From positions 1 through 11,645 of the forward strand of contig DWXX01000114.1 of the NCBI GenBank assembly GCA_019118985.1: a DNA stretch of 11,645 nt. Direction: 5' to 3'. The translations under genes were made by a program, and so were the position numbers. Origin of the DNA: Candidatus Faecalibacterium faecipullorum (GTDB lineage: Bacteria > Bacillota > Clostridia > Oscillospirales > Ruminococcaceae). Each line of letters begins with the position of its first letter. Position 1 is the stretch's first letter. This document shows, one piece after another, positions 1-6,454 of this stretch. The notes under the pieces were generated by a model, which was not told the origin of the DNA, made no database searches, and saw nothing but the letters and a program-made list of their open reading frames with translations.

Positions 1-675
1 GCGGACGGCGAGGCCTGCCAGAAGCTGGTCTGCGACCTGGTCACCACCCGGCTGCCCCGCAGCTACGGCTTCGACCCCATCCGGGACATCCAGGTGCTCT
101 GCCCCACCAAGATGGGCCCCTGCGGCACCCAGGCCCTCAACCGGCTGCTGCAGGACCTGCTCAACCCCCCCGCCAAAGGCAAGGCCCAGCTGCAAAGCGC
201 CTCCCGCATCTTCCGGGTGGGGGACAAGGTGATGCAGGTGCGCAACGACTACGAGATCATCTGGAAGCGGGACGGCGGCGAACAGGGGGTGGGCGCCTAC
301 AACGGCGACATCGGCATCGTCGAGGCCATCGACACCCGCAGCCGCTCGATGACGGTGCGGATGGACGACCGCCTGCTGACCTACCCGGCCGAGAACCTCG
401 CCGAACTGGAGACCGCCTACGCCGTCACCGTCCACAAAAGCCAGGGCAGCGAGTTTGCGGCGGTGGTGCTGCCCGCCGCGTCGGTGCCGCCCCGGCTGTG
501 CTACCGCAACCTGCTGTACACCGGCGTCACCCGGGCCCGCCGCCTGTGCGTGGTGGCCGGCCGGCGGGACACGGTGGCCGCCATGATGGCCAACGTCCGG
601 CAGAACCTGCGGTACAGCGGCCTGGCCGCCCTGCTGCGGCAGGCGCAGGCCGCGGGCGAAGGGCCGGCGGAATAA
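1..675 (+). CDS. recD2: RecD2-type ATP-dependent DNA helicase, C-terminal part (5' end outside window)
   Basis: Reading frame 1 is open from the first base to TAA at 673-675, giving 224 residues, so the gene starts outside the window. RecD-like family proteins are superfamily 1B 5'-3' DNA helicases; the RecBCD-independent RecD2 form usually exceeds 700 residues, so about the last quarter to third is seen here. Visible features are a stretch VGDKVMQVRNDYE (residues 74-86) followed by YNGDIGIV, typical of the small SH3-like insert of RecD/TraA-like helicases. Next come helicase motif V (TVHKSQGSEF, bases 427-456) and motif VI (LLYTGVTRARR, bases 511-543), both ATP-coupling motifs. No recB or recC is visible, which fits RecD2 rather than RecD of RecBCD. 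No hairpin terminator follows the stop. The alternative is another RecD/TraA-family helicase; the motifs make the superfamily certain and RecD2 likely. Confidence 0.88.
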   Translation, partial: ADGEACQKLVCDLVTTRLPRSYGFDPIRDIQVLCPTKMGPCGTQALNRLLQDLLNPPAKGKAQLQSASRIFRVGDKVMQVRNDYEIIWKRDGGEQGVGAYNGDIGIVEAIDTRSRSMTVRMDDRLLTYPAENLAELETAYAVTVHKSQGSEFAAVVLPAASVPPRLCYRNLLYTGVTRARRLCVVAGRRDTVAAMMANVRQNLRYSGLAALLRQAQAAGEGPAE

Positions 676-691
676 ATTTGCCAAAATTTGC
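674..691 (+). repeat. Tandem AAATTTGC direct repeat upstream of mreB
   Basis: AAATTTGC occurs at 674-681 and again at 684-691, a 10-base period equal to about one helical turn. It begins in the stop codon of the recD2-like gene and lies about 36 bases upstream of the likely -10 of mreB. Two half-sites on one face of the helix could be a regulator site or an UP-like AT-rich element. It could also be chance in the only AT-rich patch nearby. Confidence 0.35.
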
Positions 692-721
692 GCACTTTCT
701 TCCTATACTTTTCTTTTTGGC

Positions 722-734
722 TGTGGTATACTGG
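722..734 (+). promoter_or_regulatory. Probable extended -10 promoter for mreB
   Basis: TGTGGTATACTGG contains TGGTATACT (724-732), an extended -10 element (TGn plus a near-consensus -10 TATACT at 727-732). No good -35 lies 16-18 bases upstream; the 17-base position reads TATACT (704-709). Extended -10 promoters often tolerate that. The same 13-base string occurs in front of pcrA. A start near base 739-740 would give a leader of about 70 bases with two small 5-bp hairpins (750-764 and 781-795). Confidence 0.6.
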
Positions 735-811
735 AAACTGGATTTTTACGGCCCGCCCAGGGCCTTCTGATACAGCACAGCCTGCCTTGCGCAGGGAAAG
801 GAACGATCGCT

Positions 812-1837
812 ATGGCACAGAACGACATCGGGATAGATCTCGGCACCACCACCATCATCATCGCCCAGGAGGGCAAGGGGGTGGTCCTCAACCAGCCCAG
901 CGTGGTGGCGGTGGACACCCGCAAGAAAGAAGTGCTGGAGGTGGGGGACAAGGCCCTCGCCATGGTGGGGCGCACCCCCAATTACATTTCGGCCACCTTC
1001 CCCCTGAAGGACGGCGTGATCAGCGACCACACCATGACGCGGGAGCTGATCTGCCGCTTTGTCAACCAGGTCTACAGCTCCCACATGGTCAAGCCCCGGG
1101 TGGCGGTCTGCGTGCCCGCGGCCATCACCGGCATCGAGAGCGACGCCGTGGTCGAGGCGGTGGTGGCCGCCGGCGCCCGGCAGGTCTACCTGATCGACGA
1201 GCCCATCGCCGCCGCCCTCGGCTCGGGGCTGGACATCACCGTCCCCGACGGGCGGATGATCATTGACATCGGCGGCGGCACCACCGACATCGCGGTGCTT
1301 TCCCTCGGCGGCAAGGTCAAGGCCACCAGCGTCCGGGTGGCGGGCAACCACTACGACGACGAGATCCTCAAGCATGTGCGGGCCAAGTTCAGCATCGCCA
1401 TCGGCCAGCGCACCGCCGAGGAGCTGAAAAAGCGGGTGGCCTGCTGCCCGCAGAAGACCGACTTTGACGAGACCATGGAGATCAAGGGCCGCAGCCTGCT
1501 GACCGGGCTGCCGGTGCGGGTCAACGTCTCGACCGGCGATCTGTACGAGCCGGTGATGATGCTCAGCGAGCAGATCGGCGCGGCGGCCCACCAGATCCTG
1601 GAGCGCACCCCGCCCGAGCTTGCCGGCGACATCTACCGCAACGGCGTCATGCTGACCGGCGGCGGCGCGCAGCTGCACGGTCTGCCCGAATACCTCAGCC
1701 AGGAGCTGAAGGTGGAGGTCTACGTCTCCCCCGACCCGGTCAACTGCGTGGCCCTCGGCACCGCCATGAGCCTGTCCATCGGCGACAAGCTGGAGGTGGG
1801 CTTTACCGACGCGACCCCCCGCATCGGCCGGCGGTAA
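812..1837 (+). CDS. mreB: MreB/Mbl-type actin-like cell shape protein
   Basis: This 341-residue protein, normal length for MreB, is a bacterial actin that polymerises on the inner membrane face and guides the wall elongation machinery. The actin-fold nucleotide site is visible: phosphate 1 IGIDLGTTT (6-14), IDEPIAAALGSG (128-139), phosphate 2 IDIGGGTTD (151-159) and the adenosine motif LTGGGAQLHG (281-290). It departs from textbook MreB in DLGTTT (usually DLGTAN) and GGGTTD (usually GGGTTE). The start ATG has AAAGGAA (797-803) eight bases upstream. No mreC, mreD or rodA follows, so this is a stand-alone paralogue of the Mbl/MreBH kind or the only copy placed away from mreCD. It is probably transcribed from the extended -10 promoter at 722-734. 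A DnaK-like or EutJ-like actin-fold protein is less likely, given length and overall similarity. Confidence 0.9.
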   Translation: MAQNDIGIDLGTTTIIIAQEGKGVVLNQPSVVAVDTRKKEVLEVGDKALAMVGRTPNYISATFPLKDGVISDHTMTRELICRFVNQVYSSHMVKPRVAVCVPAAITGIESDAVVEAVVAAGARQVYLIDEPIAAALGSGLDITVPDGRMIIDIGGGTTDIAVLSLGGKVKATSVRVAGNHYDDEILKHVRAKFSIAIGQRTAEELKKRVACCPQKTDFDETMEIKGRSLLTGLPVRVNVSTGDLYEPVMMLSEQIGAAAHQILERTPPELAGDIYRNGVMLTGGGAQLHGLPEYLSQELKVEVYVSPDPVNCVALGTAMSLSIGDKLEVGFTDATPRIGRR

Positions 1838-1844
1838 AGCCGGC
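1827..1844 (+). other. GC hairpin across the mreB stop codon
   Basis: GCCGGC (1827-1832) and GCCGGC (1839-1844) flank the loop GGTAAA, which contains the mreB stop codon TAA. The stem is 6 bp of pure GC but is followed by GTTGCAATC and no T-run, so it is a poor intrinsic terminator. It may slow or protect the 3' end of the mreB message. It abuts the -35 box of the next promoter. Confidence 0.35.
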
Positions 1845-1845
1845 G

Positions 1846-1874
1846 TTGCAATCCCGCCTGAAAACAGGTATAAT
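1846..1874 (+). promoter_or_regulatory. Strong sigma-70/SigA-type promoter for the OadG-like gene
   Basis: TTGCAA (1846-1851) and a perfect TATAAT (1869-1874) are 17 bases apart, the ideal spacing. Transcription would start near 1881, leaving a leader of about 47 bases. A 4-bp dyad CCTG-AAAA-CAGG (1857-1868) fills the 3' half of the spacer. GAAAACAG recurs at 1860-1867 and 1891-1898, and GGTAGAA at 1879-1885 and 1887-1893. This is the best promoter in the window by consensus match. Confidence 0.8.
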
Positions 1875-1927
1875 AACGGGTAGAACGGTAGAAAACAGCG
1901 CCTCGCAGAGGCCGCAGGAGGAAGAAT

Positions 1928-2254
1928 ATGGACAACAACACGATGATGATCCTGATCATACTGGCAGTGCTGGTCATTGCCTTCTTTGCGCTGCGCGGCC
2001 GCGGCCACGCGGGCGAAAAGCCCGCCCCCGCCGAGGCGCCCGCCGCCCCGGTGCCCGCGATGCCCGCCCCGGCGGCGCCCCGCGCGCCGCAGCCCATACA
2101 GGTGGAGGCGGGCATCCCCCCCGAGGTGGTGGCCGTCATCGCCGCGGCGGTCTGCGCCATGGGCGGCGGGAAGTATCAGCTGCGCGCCGTCCGCCTGGCC
2201 GACCGCTCGGCCTGGGCCAGCGCCGGCGCGCTGGATGTCACCAGGCCGTTCTGA
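1928..2254 (+). CDS. Small membrane-anchored protein, OadG-like (sodium-pump decarboxylase gamma type)
   Basis: This 108-residue protein has one N-terminal membrane segment (about residues 5-22, MMILIILAVLVIAFFALR). An Ala/Pro-rich linker (about 30-57) follows, then a short C-terminal module with PPEVVAVIAAAV (64-75), a conserved-looking RAVR, and an ending W-x-x-AG...TRPF. That order resembles the gamma subunit (OadG) of sodium-translocating oxaloacetate/methylmalonyl-CoA decarboxylases, which anchors the complex and whose C-terminal tail contacts the carboxyltransferase. No alpha, beta or biotin-carrier gene is visible nearby, so a decarboxylase role is unproven. AGGAGGA (1916-1922) sits five bases before the ATG, and a small 5-bp hairpin (1900-1912) precedes it. 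The gene has its own strong promoter and terminator and so looks monocistronic. The gene is near certain from codon structure and signals; the family name is moderately sure. Confidence 0.7.
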   Translation: MDNNTMMILIILAVLVIAFFALRGRGHAGEKPAPAEAPAAPVPAMPAPAAPRAPQPIQVEAGIPPEVVAVIAAAVCAMGGGKYQLRAVRLADRSAWASAGALDVTRPF

Positions 2255-2278
2255 GCCGTTTTTGAACAAGTGATCTGC

Positions 2279-2315
2279 CCGCCCCGCCGCGTCCCGCGTG
2301 CCGGGGCGGCTTTTT
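2279..2315 (+). terminator. Rho-independent terminator after the OadG-like gene
   Basis: CCGCCCCG (2279-2286) pairs perfectly with CGGGGCGG (2302-2309). The intervening bases can extend the stem through CGCG (2288-2291) and CGCG (2295-2298), and TTTTT follows at 2311-2315. It begins 24 bases after the stop and separates this gene from the pcrA promoter about 26 bases further on. Confidence 0.85.
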
Positions 2316-2338
2316 GCCTCTGTGCAGCGCCGAGCATT

Positions 2339-2351
2339 TGTGGTATACTGG
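2339..2351 (+). promoter_or_regulatory. Probable extended -10 promoter of the pcrA-thyX-tmk run
   Basis: TGTGGTATACTGG repeats exactly the 13-base core found before mreB. The extended -10 is TGGTATACT (2341-2349). The best -35 candidate at 17-base spacing is TGTGCA (2321-2326), matching three of six consensus bases. A start near 2356 gives a leader of about 26 bases before the pcrA ATG, so the pcrA frame upstream of 2382 is promoter DNA and not coding. Confidence 0.65.
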
Positions 2352-2381
2352 TACAAGATTTCAGATGAACAGGAGAAGCCC

Positions 2382-4952
2382 ATGGCAGCTGATTTGCAAA
2401 GAGAATTCTGTGCCCTGCGGGACACCTACATAGAGCAGCAGTTCGGCCGGCTGAACGAGATGCAGCGGCAGGCGGTGTTCACCGCCGACGGGCCGCTGCT
2501 GATCCTGGCCGGTGCGGGCAGCGGCAAGACCACCGTCCTGGTCAACCGGATCGCCAATCTGATCCGCTTCGGCCATGCCCACGGGTCGCCGGACACCCCC
2601 CGCCCCGCCGCCGCCGAGGACGTGGCCGCCCTGCAGCAGGCCGTCCGCGCCGGGGCGGCCGCCCCGGCCTTTCTGGATGGGATGCTGCGGCTGGACGCGC
2701 CCCGCAGCTGGAACATCATGGCCATCACCTTCACCAACAAGGCCGCGGGCGAGCTCAAGGCCCGCCTGCGCGCCATGCTGGGGGATGAAGAAGGGGAGGA
2801 GGTGTTCGCCTCCACCTTCCACTCGGCCTGCGTGCGGATTCTGCGGCGGTGGGCCGAGGAGATCGGCTGGACCCGCAGCTTCACCATCTACGACACCGAC
2901 GATGCGCAGCGGGTGATGAAGGCCATCTATAAGGAGCAGAGCGTGGACGACAAGTTCTGCCCGGTCAAATCCACCCTGGCGCAGATCGGCCGCTGGAAGG
3001 ACCAGCTGATCGACCCGGCCGCCGCGGCCAAGGACGCCGCCGGCAAGGTCAAGATGGAGCTGATGGCCCGCCTGTACGCCGCCTATGAGCGGCATCTGCA
3101 GGAGGCCGGCGCCTTCGACTTCGACGGGCTGATCTACCACACCGTCCGGCTGCTGCAGAGCTGCGCCGACGCGCGGGACTACTACCAGCGCCGCTACCGC
3201 TACCTGCTGGTGGACGAGTACCAGGACACCAGCGTCGCGCAGTTCCACCTGGTCAGCCTGCTGACCGGCCCCGAGCGGAACATCTGCGTGGTGGGCGACG
3301 ACGACCAGAGCATCTACCGCTTCCGCGGGGCGACCATCGAGAACATCCTGAACTTCGAGCGGTGCTACCCCGGGGCCAAGGTCATCCGGCTGGAGCAGAA
3401 CTACCGCTCCACCTCCAACATCCTGAACGCCGCCAACTGCGTCATCAGCCACAACACCGAGCGCAAGGGCAAGACCCTCTGGACCCAAAACGGGGACGGC
3501 GCGCCGGTCCATGTCTACCAGGCCGCCGACGAGCAGGACGAAGCCGCCCATATCGCCGAGGTGATCGGCCGGCGGATGCGGGCGGGGGGCAGGCTCTCCG
3601 ACCACGCCGTCCTCTACCGGATGAACGCCCAGTCCGCCCCGCTGGAGCGGTACTTCACCATGGCGGGCATCCCCCACAAGATCGTGGGGGGCCAGCGGTT
3701 CAACGACCGCAAGGAGGTGCGGGACATCCACTCCTACATGTCGGTGCTGGCCAACCCCCGGGACGACGTGCGCCTGCGGCGGATCATCAACGAGCCCGCC
3801 CGCAAGATCGGCCCCTCCACCATCGACACCATCGCCGAGCTGGCCTCCCAGCAGGGGATCAGCATGATGGACGTCATCGGCCACGCCGACGAGTACGCCC
3901 GGCTGTCCCGCGCGGTGGGGCCGCTGTACAAGTTCTGGCAGGTATACCAGGCTCTGCAGGAGGCGCTGGACACCTGCCCCCTCGACCTGTTTGCCGAAAA
4001 GGTGATCGAGCTGACCGGCTACAAGGCCATGCTGCAGCAGCAGGCCGACCAGGGCCATGAAGAGGCCGCCGACCGGCTGCAGAACCTCGGCCAGCTGGTC
4101 AACAACGTCAAGGCCTACATGGACAGCCGCGGGGTGGACGCCACGCTGGAGGGCTATCTGGAAGAGATCGCCCTCATCAGCGACATCGACAGCTACAACG
4201 CCGACGCCGACCAGGTGGTGCTGATGACCATCCACTCGGCCAAGGGGCTGGAGTTCCCCTGCGTCTTCCTGGTGGGGATGGAGGAGGGGGTGTTCCCCGG
4301 CGAGATGAGCCGCTATTCCGAGGCCGACCTCGAGGAGGAGCGCCGCCTGGCCTATGTGGGGATCACCCGCGCCAAGCAGGAGCTGTACATCTCCCACTGC
4401 GCCACCCGGATGCTGTACGGCCGCACCTGCTACAACGAGGCCAGCCGCTTTTTGACCGAGATCGACCCCGCCTACATCGAATCCGCCCGCAGCCCTCTGC
4501 TGGAGCGGCCGGCCCGCAGCTGGGACGGCATGGGGGATGTGAACGCCCGCGGGCGGACGGTGCCGGGGGGCGCGTCGGGCTATTCGGGCCCGTCGGGGCG
4601 CAGCCGGTCGGGCTACCTCGACCGGGAGTACAACGCCGCCCCCCGCGCGCCGGCGCGCAGTTCCGCCTCCCGCAGCGCGGCCTCCCGCGGCAGTGCGTCC
4701 CGCAGCGCCGGGGTGCGCCCGGCCTTCCCCGGGGCGCCGGGGCGCCCCGCCGCCCCCGCCCGCCCCGCCGCGCCGCCGAGCAAGAGCTACGCCCCCGGCG
4801 AGGTGGTGCTGCACAAGGTCTTTGGCCGCGGCACCGTCACCCGGGTGACCCCCGCCGCCGGGGATATGATCGTCGAGATCCATTTTGACAAGGTCGGCGT
4901 CAAGAAGATGATGGCGAACCTCGCCCCGCTGACCCGTGAAACGGAGGGATGA
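2382..4952 (+). CDS. pcrA: ATP-dependent 3'-5' DNA helicase PcrA/UvrD
   Basis: An 856-residue superfamily 1A helicase, the Firmicute PcrA that unwinds DNA in nucleotide excision repair and rolling-circle replication and clears RecA and stalled polymerases. All motifs are present: Walker A AGAGSGKT (43-50), Ia TFTNKAA (116-122), II LLVDEYQDT (275-283), III GDDDQSIYRFRG (305-316), IV EQNYRST (338-344), V TIHSAKGLEF (616-625) and VI RRLAYVGITRAKQE (654-667). Two features stand out. About 45 residues rich in Ala, Pro and Asp (about 64-108) are inserted between motifs I and Ia. A low-complexity Ser/Arg/Ala/Pro linker (about 720-800) precedes the C-terminal Tudor-like module (GEVVLHKVFGRGTVTRV, 806-822) known in PcrA for contacting RNA polymerase. 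The ATG at 2382 is chosen because AGGAG (2371-2375) lies six bases upstream; the in-frame start at 2298 lies in the preceding terminator. First gene of a six-gene run. Confidence 0.96.
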   Translation: MAADLQREFCALRDTYIEQQFGRLNEMQRQAVFTADGPLLILAGAGSGKTTVLVNRIANLIRFGHAHGSPDTPRPAAAEDVAALQQAVRAGAAAPAFLDGMLRLDAPRSWNIMAITFTNKAAGELKARLRAMLGDEEGEEVFASTFHSACVRILRRWAEEIGWTRSFTIYDTDDAQRVMKAIYKEQSVDDKFCPVKSTLAQIGRWKDQLIDPAAAAKDAAGKVKMELMARLYAAYERHLQEAGAFDFDGLIYHTVRLLQSCADARDYYQRRYRYLLVDEYQDTSVAQFHLVSLLTGPERNICVVGDDDQSIYRFRGATIENILNFERCYPGAKVIRLEQNYRSTSNILNAANCVISHNTERKGKTLWTQNGDGAPVHVYQAADEQDEAAHIAEVIGRRMRAGGRLSDHAVLYRMNAQSAPLERYFTMAGIPHKIVGGQRFNDRKEVRDIHSYMSVLANPRDDVRLRRIINEPARKIGPSTIDTIAELASQQGISMMDVIGHADEYARLSRAVGPLYKFWQVYQALQEALDTCPLDLFAEKVIELTGYKAMLQQQADQGHEEAADRLQNLGQLVNNVKAYMDSRGVDATLEGYLEEIALISDIDSYNADADQVVLMTIHSAKGLEFPCVFLVGMEEGVFPGEMSRYSEADLEEERRLAYVGITRAKQELYISHCATRMLYGRTCYNEASRFLTEIDPAYIESARSPLLERPARSWDGMGDVNARGRTVPGGASGYSGPSGRSRSGYLDREYNAAPRAPARSSASRSAASRGSASRSAGVRPAFPGAPGRPAAPARPAAPPSKSYAPGEVVLHKVFGRGTVTRVTPAAGDMIVEIHFDKVGVKKMMANLAPLTRETEG
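4943..4948 (+). promoter_or_regulatory. Ribosome binding site that fixes the thyX start
   Basis: GGAGGG lies inside the last codons of pcrA, eight bases before the ATG at 4957. It favours that ATG over an in-frame GTG at 4936, which would place the GGAGGG inside the coding region. pcrA terminates (4950-4952) between this site and the start, so thyX translation is likely coupled to pcrA. Confidence 0.75.
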
Positions 4953-4956
4953 AAAG

Positions 4957-5736
4957 ATGCTGACCGTCCGACTGATCGCCCACACCCCCGACCCTGAAAA
5001 GGTGGTGGCCGCCGCGGCCAAGCTCTGCTATTCGGACAGCCATATCGCCGACCTGCTGGACGGCCTGGATGAGGCAAAGACCGCCCGCTTCCTGGATATG
5101 CTGAGCGACCTGGGGCACGCCAGCCCCATCGAGCACGCCAGCTTCACCTTCGGCATCGAGGGGGTCAGCCGGTCGCTGCTGGCCCAGATCACCCGCCACC
5201 GCATCGCCTCCTTCAGCGTCCAGAGCCAGCGGTATGTCCGCCTGGACGACTTCCGCTATGTGGTGCCGCCCGCCGTCGAGGCGGCCCCCGAGGCGAAAAG
5301 GGCCTTCCTCGCCGCCATGCAGGAGGACGCCCGGCGCTACCTCGAGCTGGCCCATGCATTGGAGCAGGCCCACGCCGCCCGCCTTGCGGCTGAGGGGATG
5401 CCTGAACAGGAAGCCCGCAGAAAGGCCGAAAAGCTGGCCAACGAGGACGCCCGCTTCGCCCTGCCCAACGCCTGCGAGACCAAGATGGTGGTGACCATGA
5501 ACGCCCGCAGCCTGCGCAACTTCTTCCGGCTGCGCTGCTGCGAGCGGGCGCAGTGGGAGATACGCGCCCTGGCCGACGAGATGCTGCGGCTGGTGCTGCC
5601 GGTGGCGCCCCACCTGTTCCGCAATGCGGGCCCCGGCTGCCTGGAGGGCCCCTGCCCCGAGGGCAAGATGTGCTGCGGCTATCCCGACACCGTCCGGGCA
5701 AAATACCGCGCCCTCGCCGCGGAGGGGGCCCGATGA
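4957..5736 (+). CDS. thyX: Flavin-dependent thymidylate synthase ThyX
   Basis: This 259-residue enzyme makes dTMP from dUMP with methylene-tetrahydrofolate, FAD and NADPH, in place of ThyA. The family signature RHR-x7-S is at 80-90 (R80, H81, R82, S90), inside RHRIASFSVQSQRY, which binds FAD and dUMP. HASPIEHASFTF (54-65) and the C-terminal SLRNFFRLR...AQWEIR (185-203), another nucleotide/flavin-binding region, are also typical. A Cys-rich tail (C228, C233, C239, C240: GPCPEGKMCCG) is present; similar tails occur in clostridial ThyX and could bind metal, an inference. The start at 4957 rests on GGAGGG and lies four bases beyond the pcrA stop. The last codons overlap tmk by four bases, so the two dTTP-pathway steps are made together. 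A folate-saving ThyX suits an anaerobe. Confidence 0.96.
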   Translation: MLTVRLIAHTPDPEKVVAAAAKLCYSDSHIADLLDGLDEAKTARFLDMLSDLGHASPIEHASFTFGIEGVSRSLLAQITRHRIASFSVQSQRYVRLDDFRYVVPPAVEAAPEAKRAFLAAMQEDARRYLELAHALEQAHAARLAAEGMPEQEARRKAEKLANEDARFALPNACETKMVVTMNARSLRNFFRLRCCERAQWEIRALADEMLRLVLPVAPHLFRNAGPGCLEGPCPEGKMCCGYPDTVRAKYRALAAEGAR

Positions 5737-6404
5737 GGGGCCGCCTGCTGGTGCTGGAAGGGCTGGACGGCAGCGGCAAGGCCACCCAGGCCGCCCTGCT
5801 GGCCAAAGCCCTGGCCGCCGCGCAGCTGCCGGTGCGGCAGATCAGCTTCCCCAATTACGGCAGCGATTCCTCGGCGCTGGTGCGGATGTACCTGGCCGGG
5901 GCTTTCGGGGAAAAGCCGGACGACGTCAACGCCTATGCGGCGTCCAGCTTTTTCGCGGTGGACCGCTACGCCGGCTACAAGGCCGACTGGGGGCCCTTCT
6001 ACGAGGGGGGCGGCATCCTTGTCGCCGACCGCTACACCACCTCCAACGGGGTGCATCAGTGCTCCAAGCTCCCGCCTGAGGAATGGGACGGGTACCTCGG
6101 CTGGCTGTTCGACTACGAGTACCGGCTGCTGGGCCTGCCCGCCCCCGACGGGGTGATCTACCTGCGGGTGGACCCCGCCGTCAGCCAGAAGCTGATGACC
6201 GGCCGCTACCACGGGGACGAGAGCAAAAAGGACATCCAGGAGCGGGACCTCGAATACCTCGCGCGCAGCCGCCGCGCCGCCGAATACTGCGCCGCCAAAC
6301 TGGGCTGGCAGGCGGTGGAGTGCGCCGCCGGCGGCGTCATGCGCCCGCCCGAGGCCATCGCCGCCGAGGTGCTGGCACTGGCCCGGGGGGTCCTCGAGGT
6401 CTGA
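5733..6404 (+). CDS. tmk: Thymidylate (dTMP) kinase
   Basis: A 223-residue P-loop kinase converting dTMP to dTDP with ATP, the step directly after ThyX. Walker A is GLDGSGKAT (10-18). The DR(Y/H) motif of thymidylate kinases is VADRYTTSNGVHQ (97-109), in which the Arg helps hold the substrate phosphate. A lid-like segment RYHGDESKKDIQE (158-170) supplies basic residues. VDRYAGYKADW (76-86) and FDYEYRLLGLP (126-136) fit the clostridial branch of the family, which looks distant from E. coli Tmk. The start ATG overlaps the thyX stop as ATGA (5733-5736), with GGAGGGGG (5721-5728) just upstream, so translation is probably coupled. A related deoxynucleoside kinase is conceivable, but the neighbour ThyX supports Tmk. 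Confidence 0.92.
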   Translation: MRGRLLVLEGLDGSGKATQAALLAKALAAAQLPVRQISFPNYGSDSSALVRMYLAGAFGEKPDDVNAYAASSFFAVDRYAGYKADWGPFYEGGGILVADRYTTSNGVHQCSKLPPEEWDGYLGWLFDYEYRLLGLPAPDGVIYLRVDPAVSQKLMTGRYHGDESKKDIQERDLEYLARSRRAAEYCAAKLGWQAVECAAGGVMRPPEAIAAEVLALARGVLEV

Positions 6405-6454
6405 GAAGCCCGGGAGGCCCGACATAAAACGACAACAAGGGGGTATCTTATACC

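Noticed and set aside
704..709. First TATACT as the mreB -10 box
   Set aside because: No -35 at workable spacing (TTGCCA is 20 bases upstream, TTGCGC 10) and no TG extension. The second TATACT with TGn is better and is repeated before pcrA.
688..1266. Plus-strand frame with a His-run (HHHHHH) near mreB
   Set aside because: The His run is the out-of-frame reading of the DLGTTTIIIAQ codons of mreB (repeated ACC/ATC). It is not a metal-binding protein.
2298..2381. In-frame upstream start for pcrA adding 28 residues
   Set aside because: That stretch contains the preceding terminator's T-run and the extended -10 promoter. The ATG at 2382 has a proper AGGAG site and a homologous N-terminus.
746..2425. 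559-residue open frame on the minus strand opposite mreB and the OadG-like gene
   Set aside because: It spans two real plus-strand genes, a promoter and a terminator, and has low-complexity Gly/His/Arg composition. No recognised domain.
2361..5021. 886-residue open frame on the minus strand opposite pcrA
   Set aside because: It mirrors the whole pcrA gene and has biased Gly/Ala/Val/His composition without motifs. In GC-rich genes the antisense frame is often open, so this is a shadow of the helicase gene.
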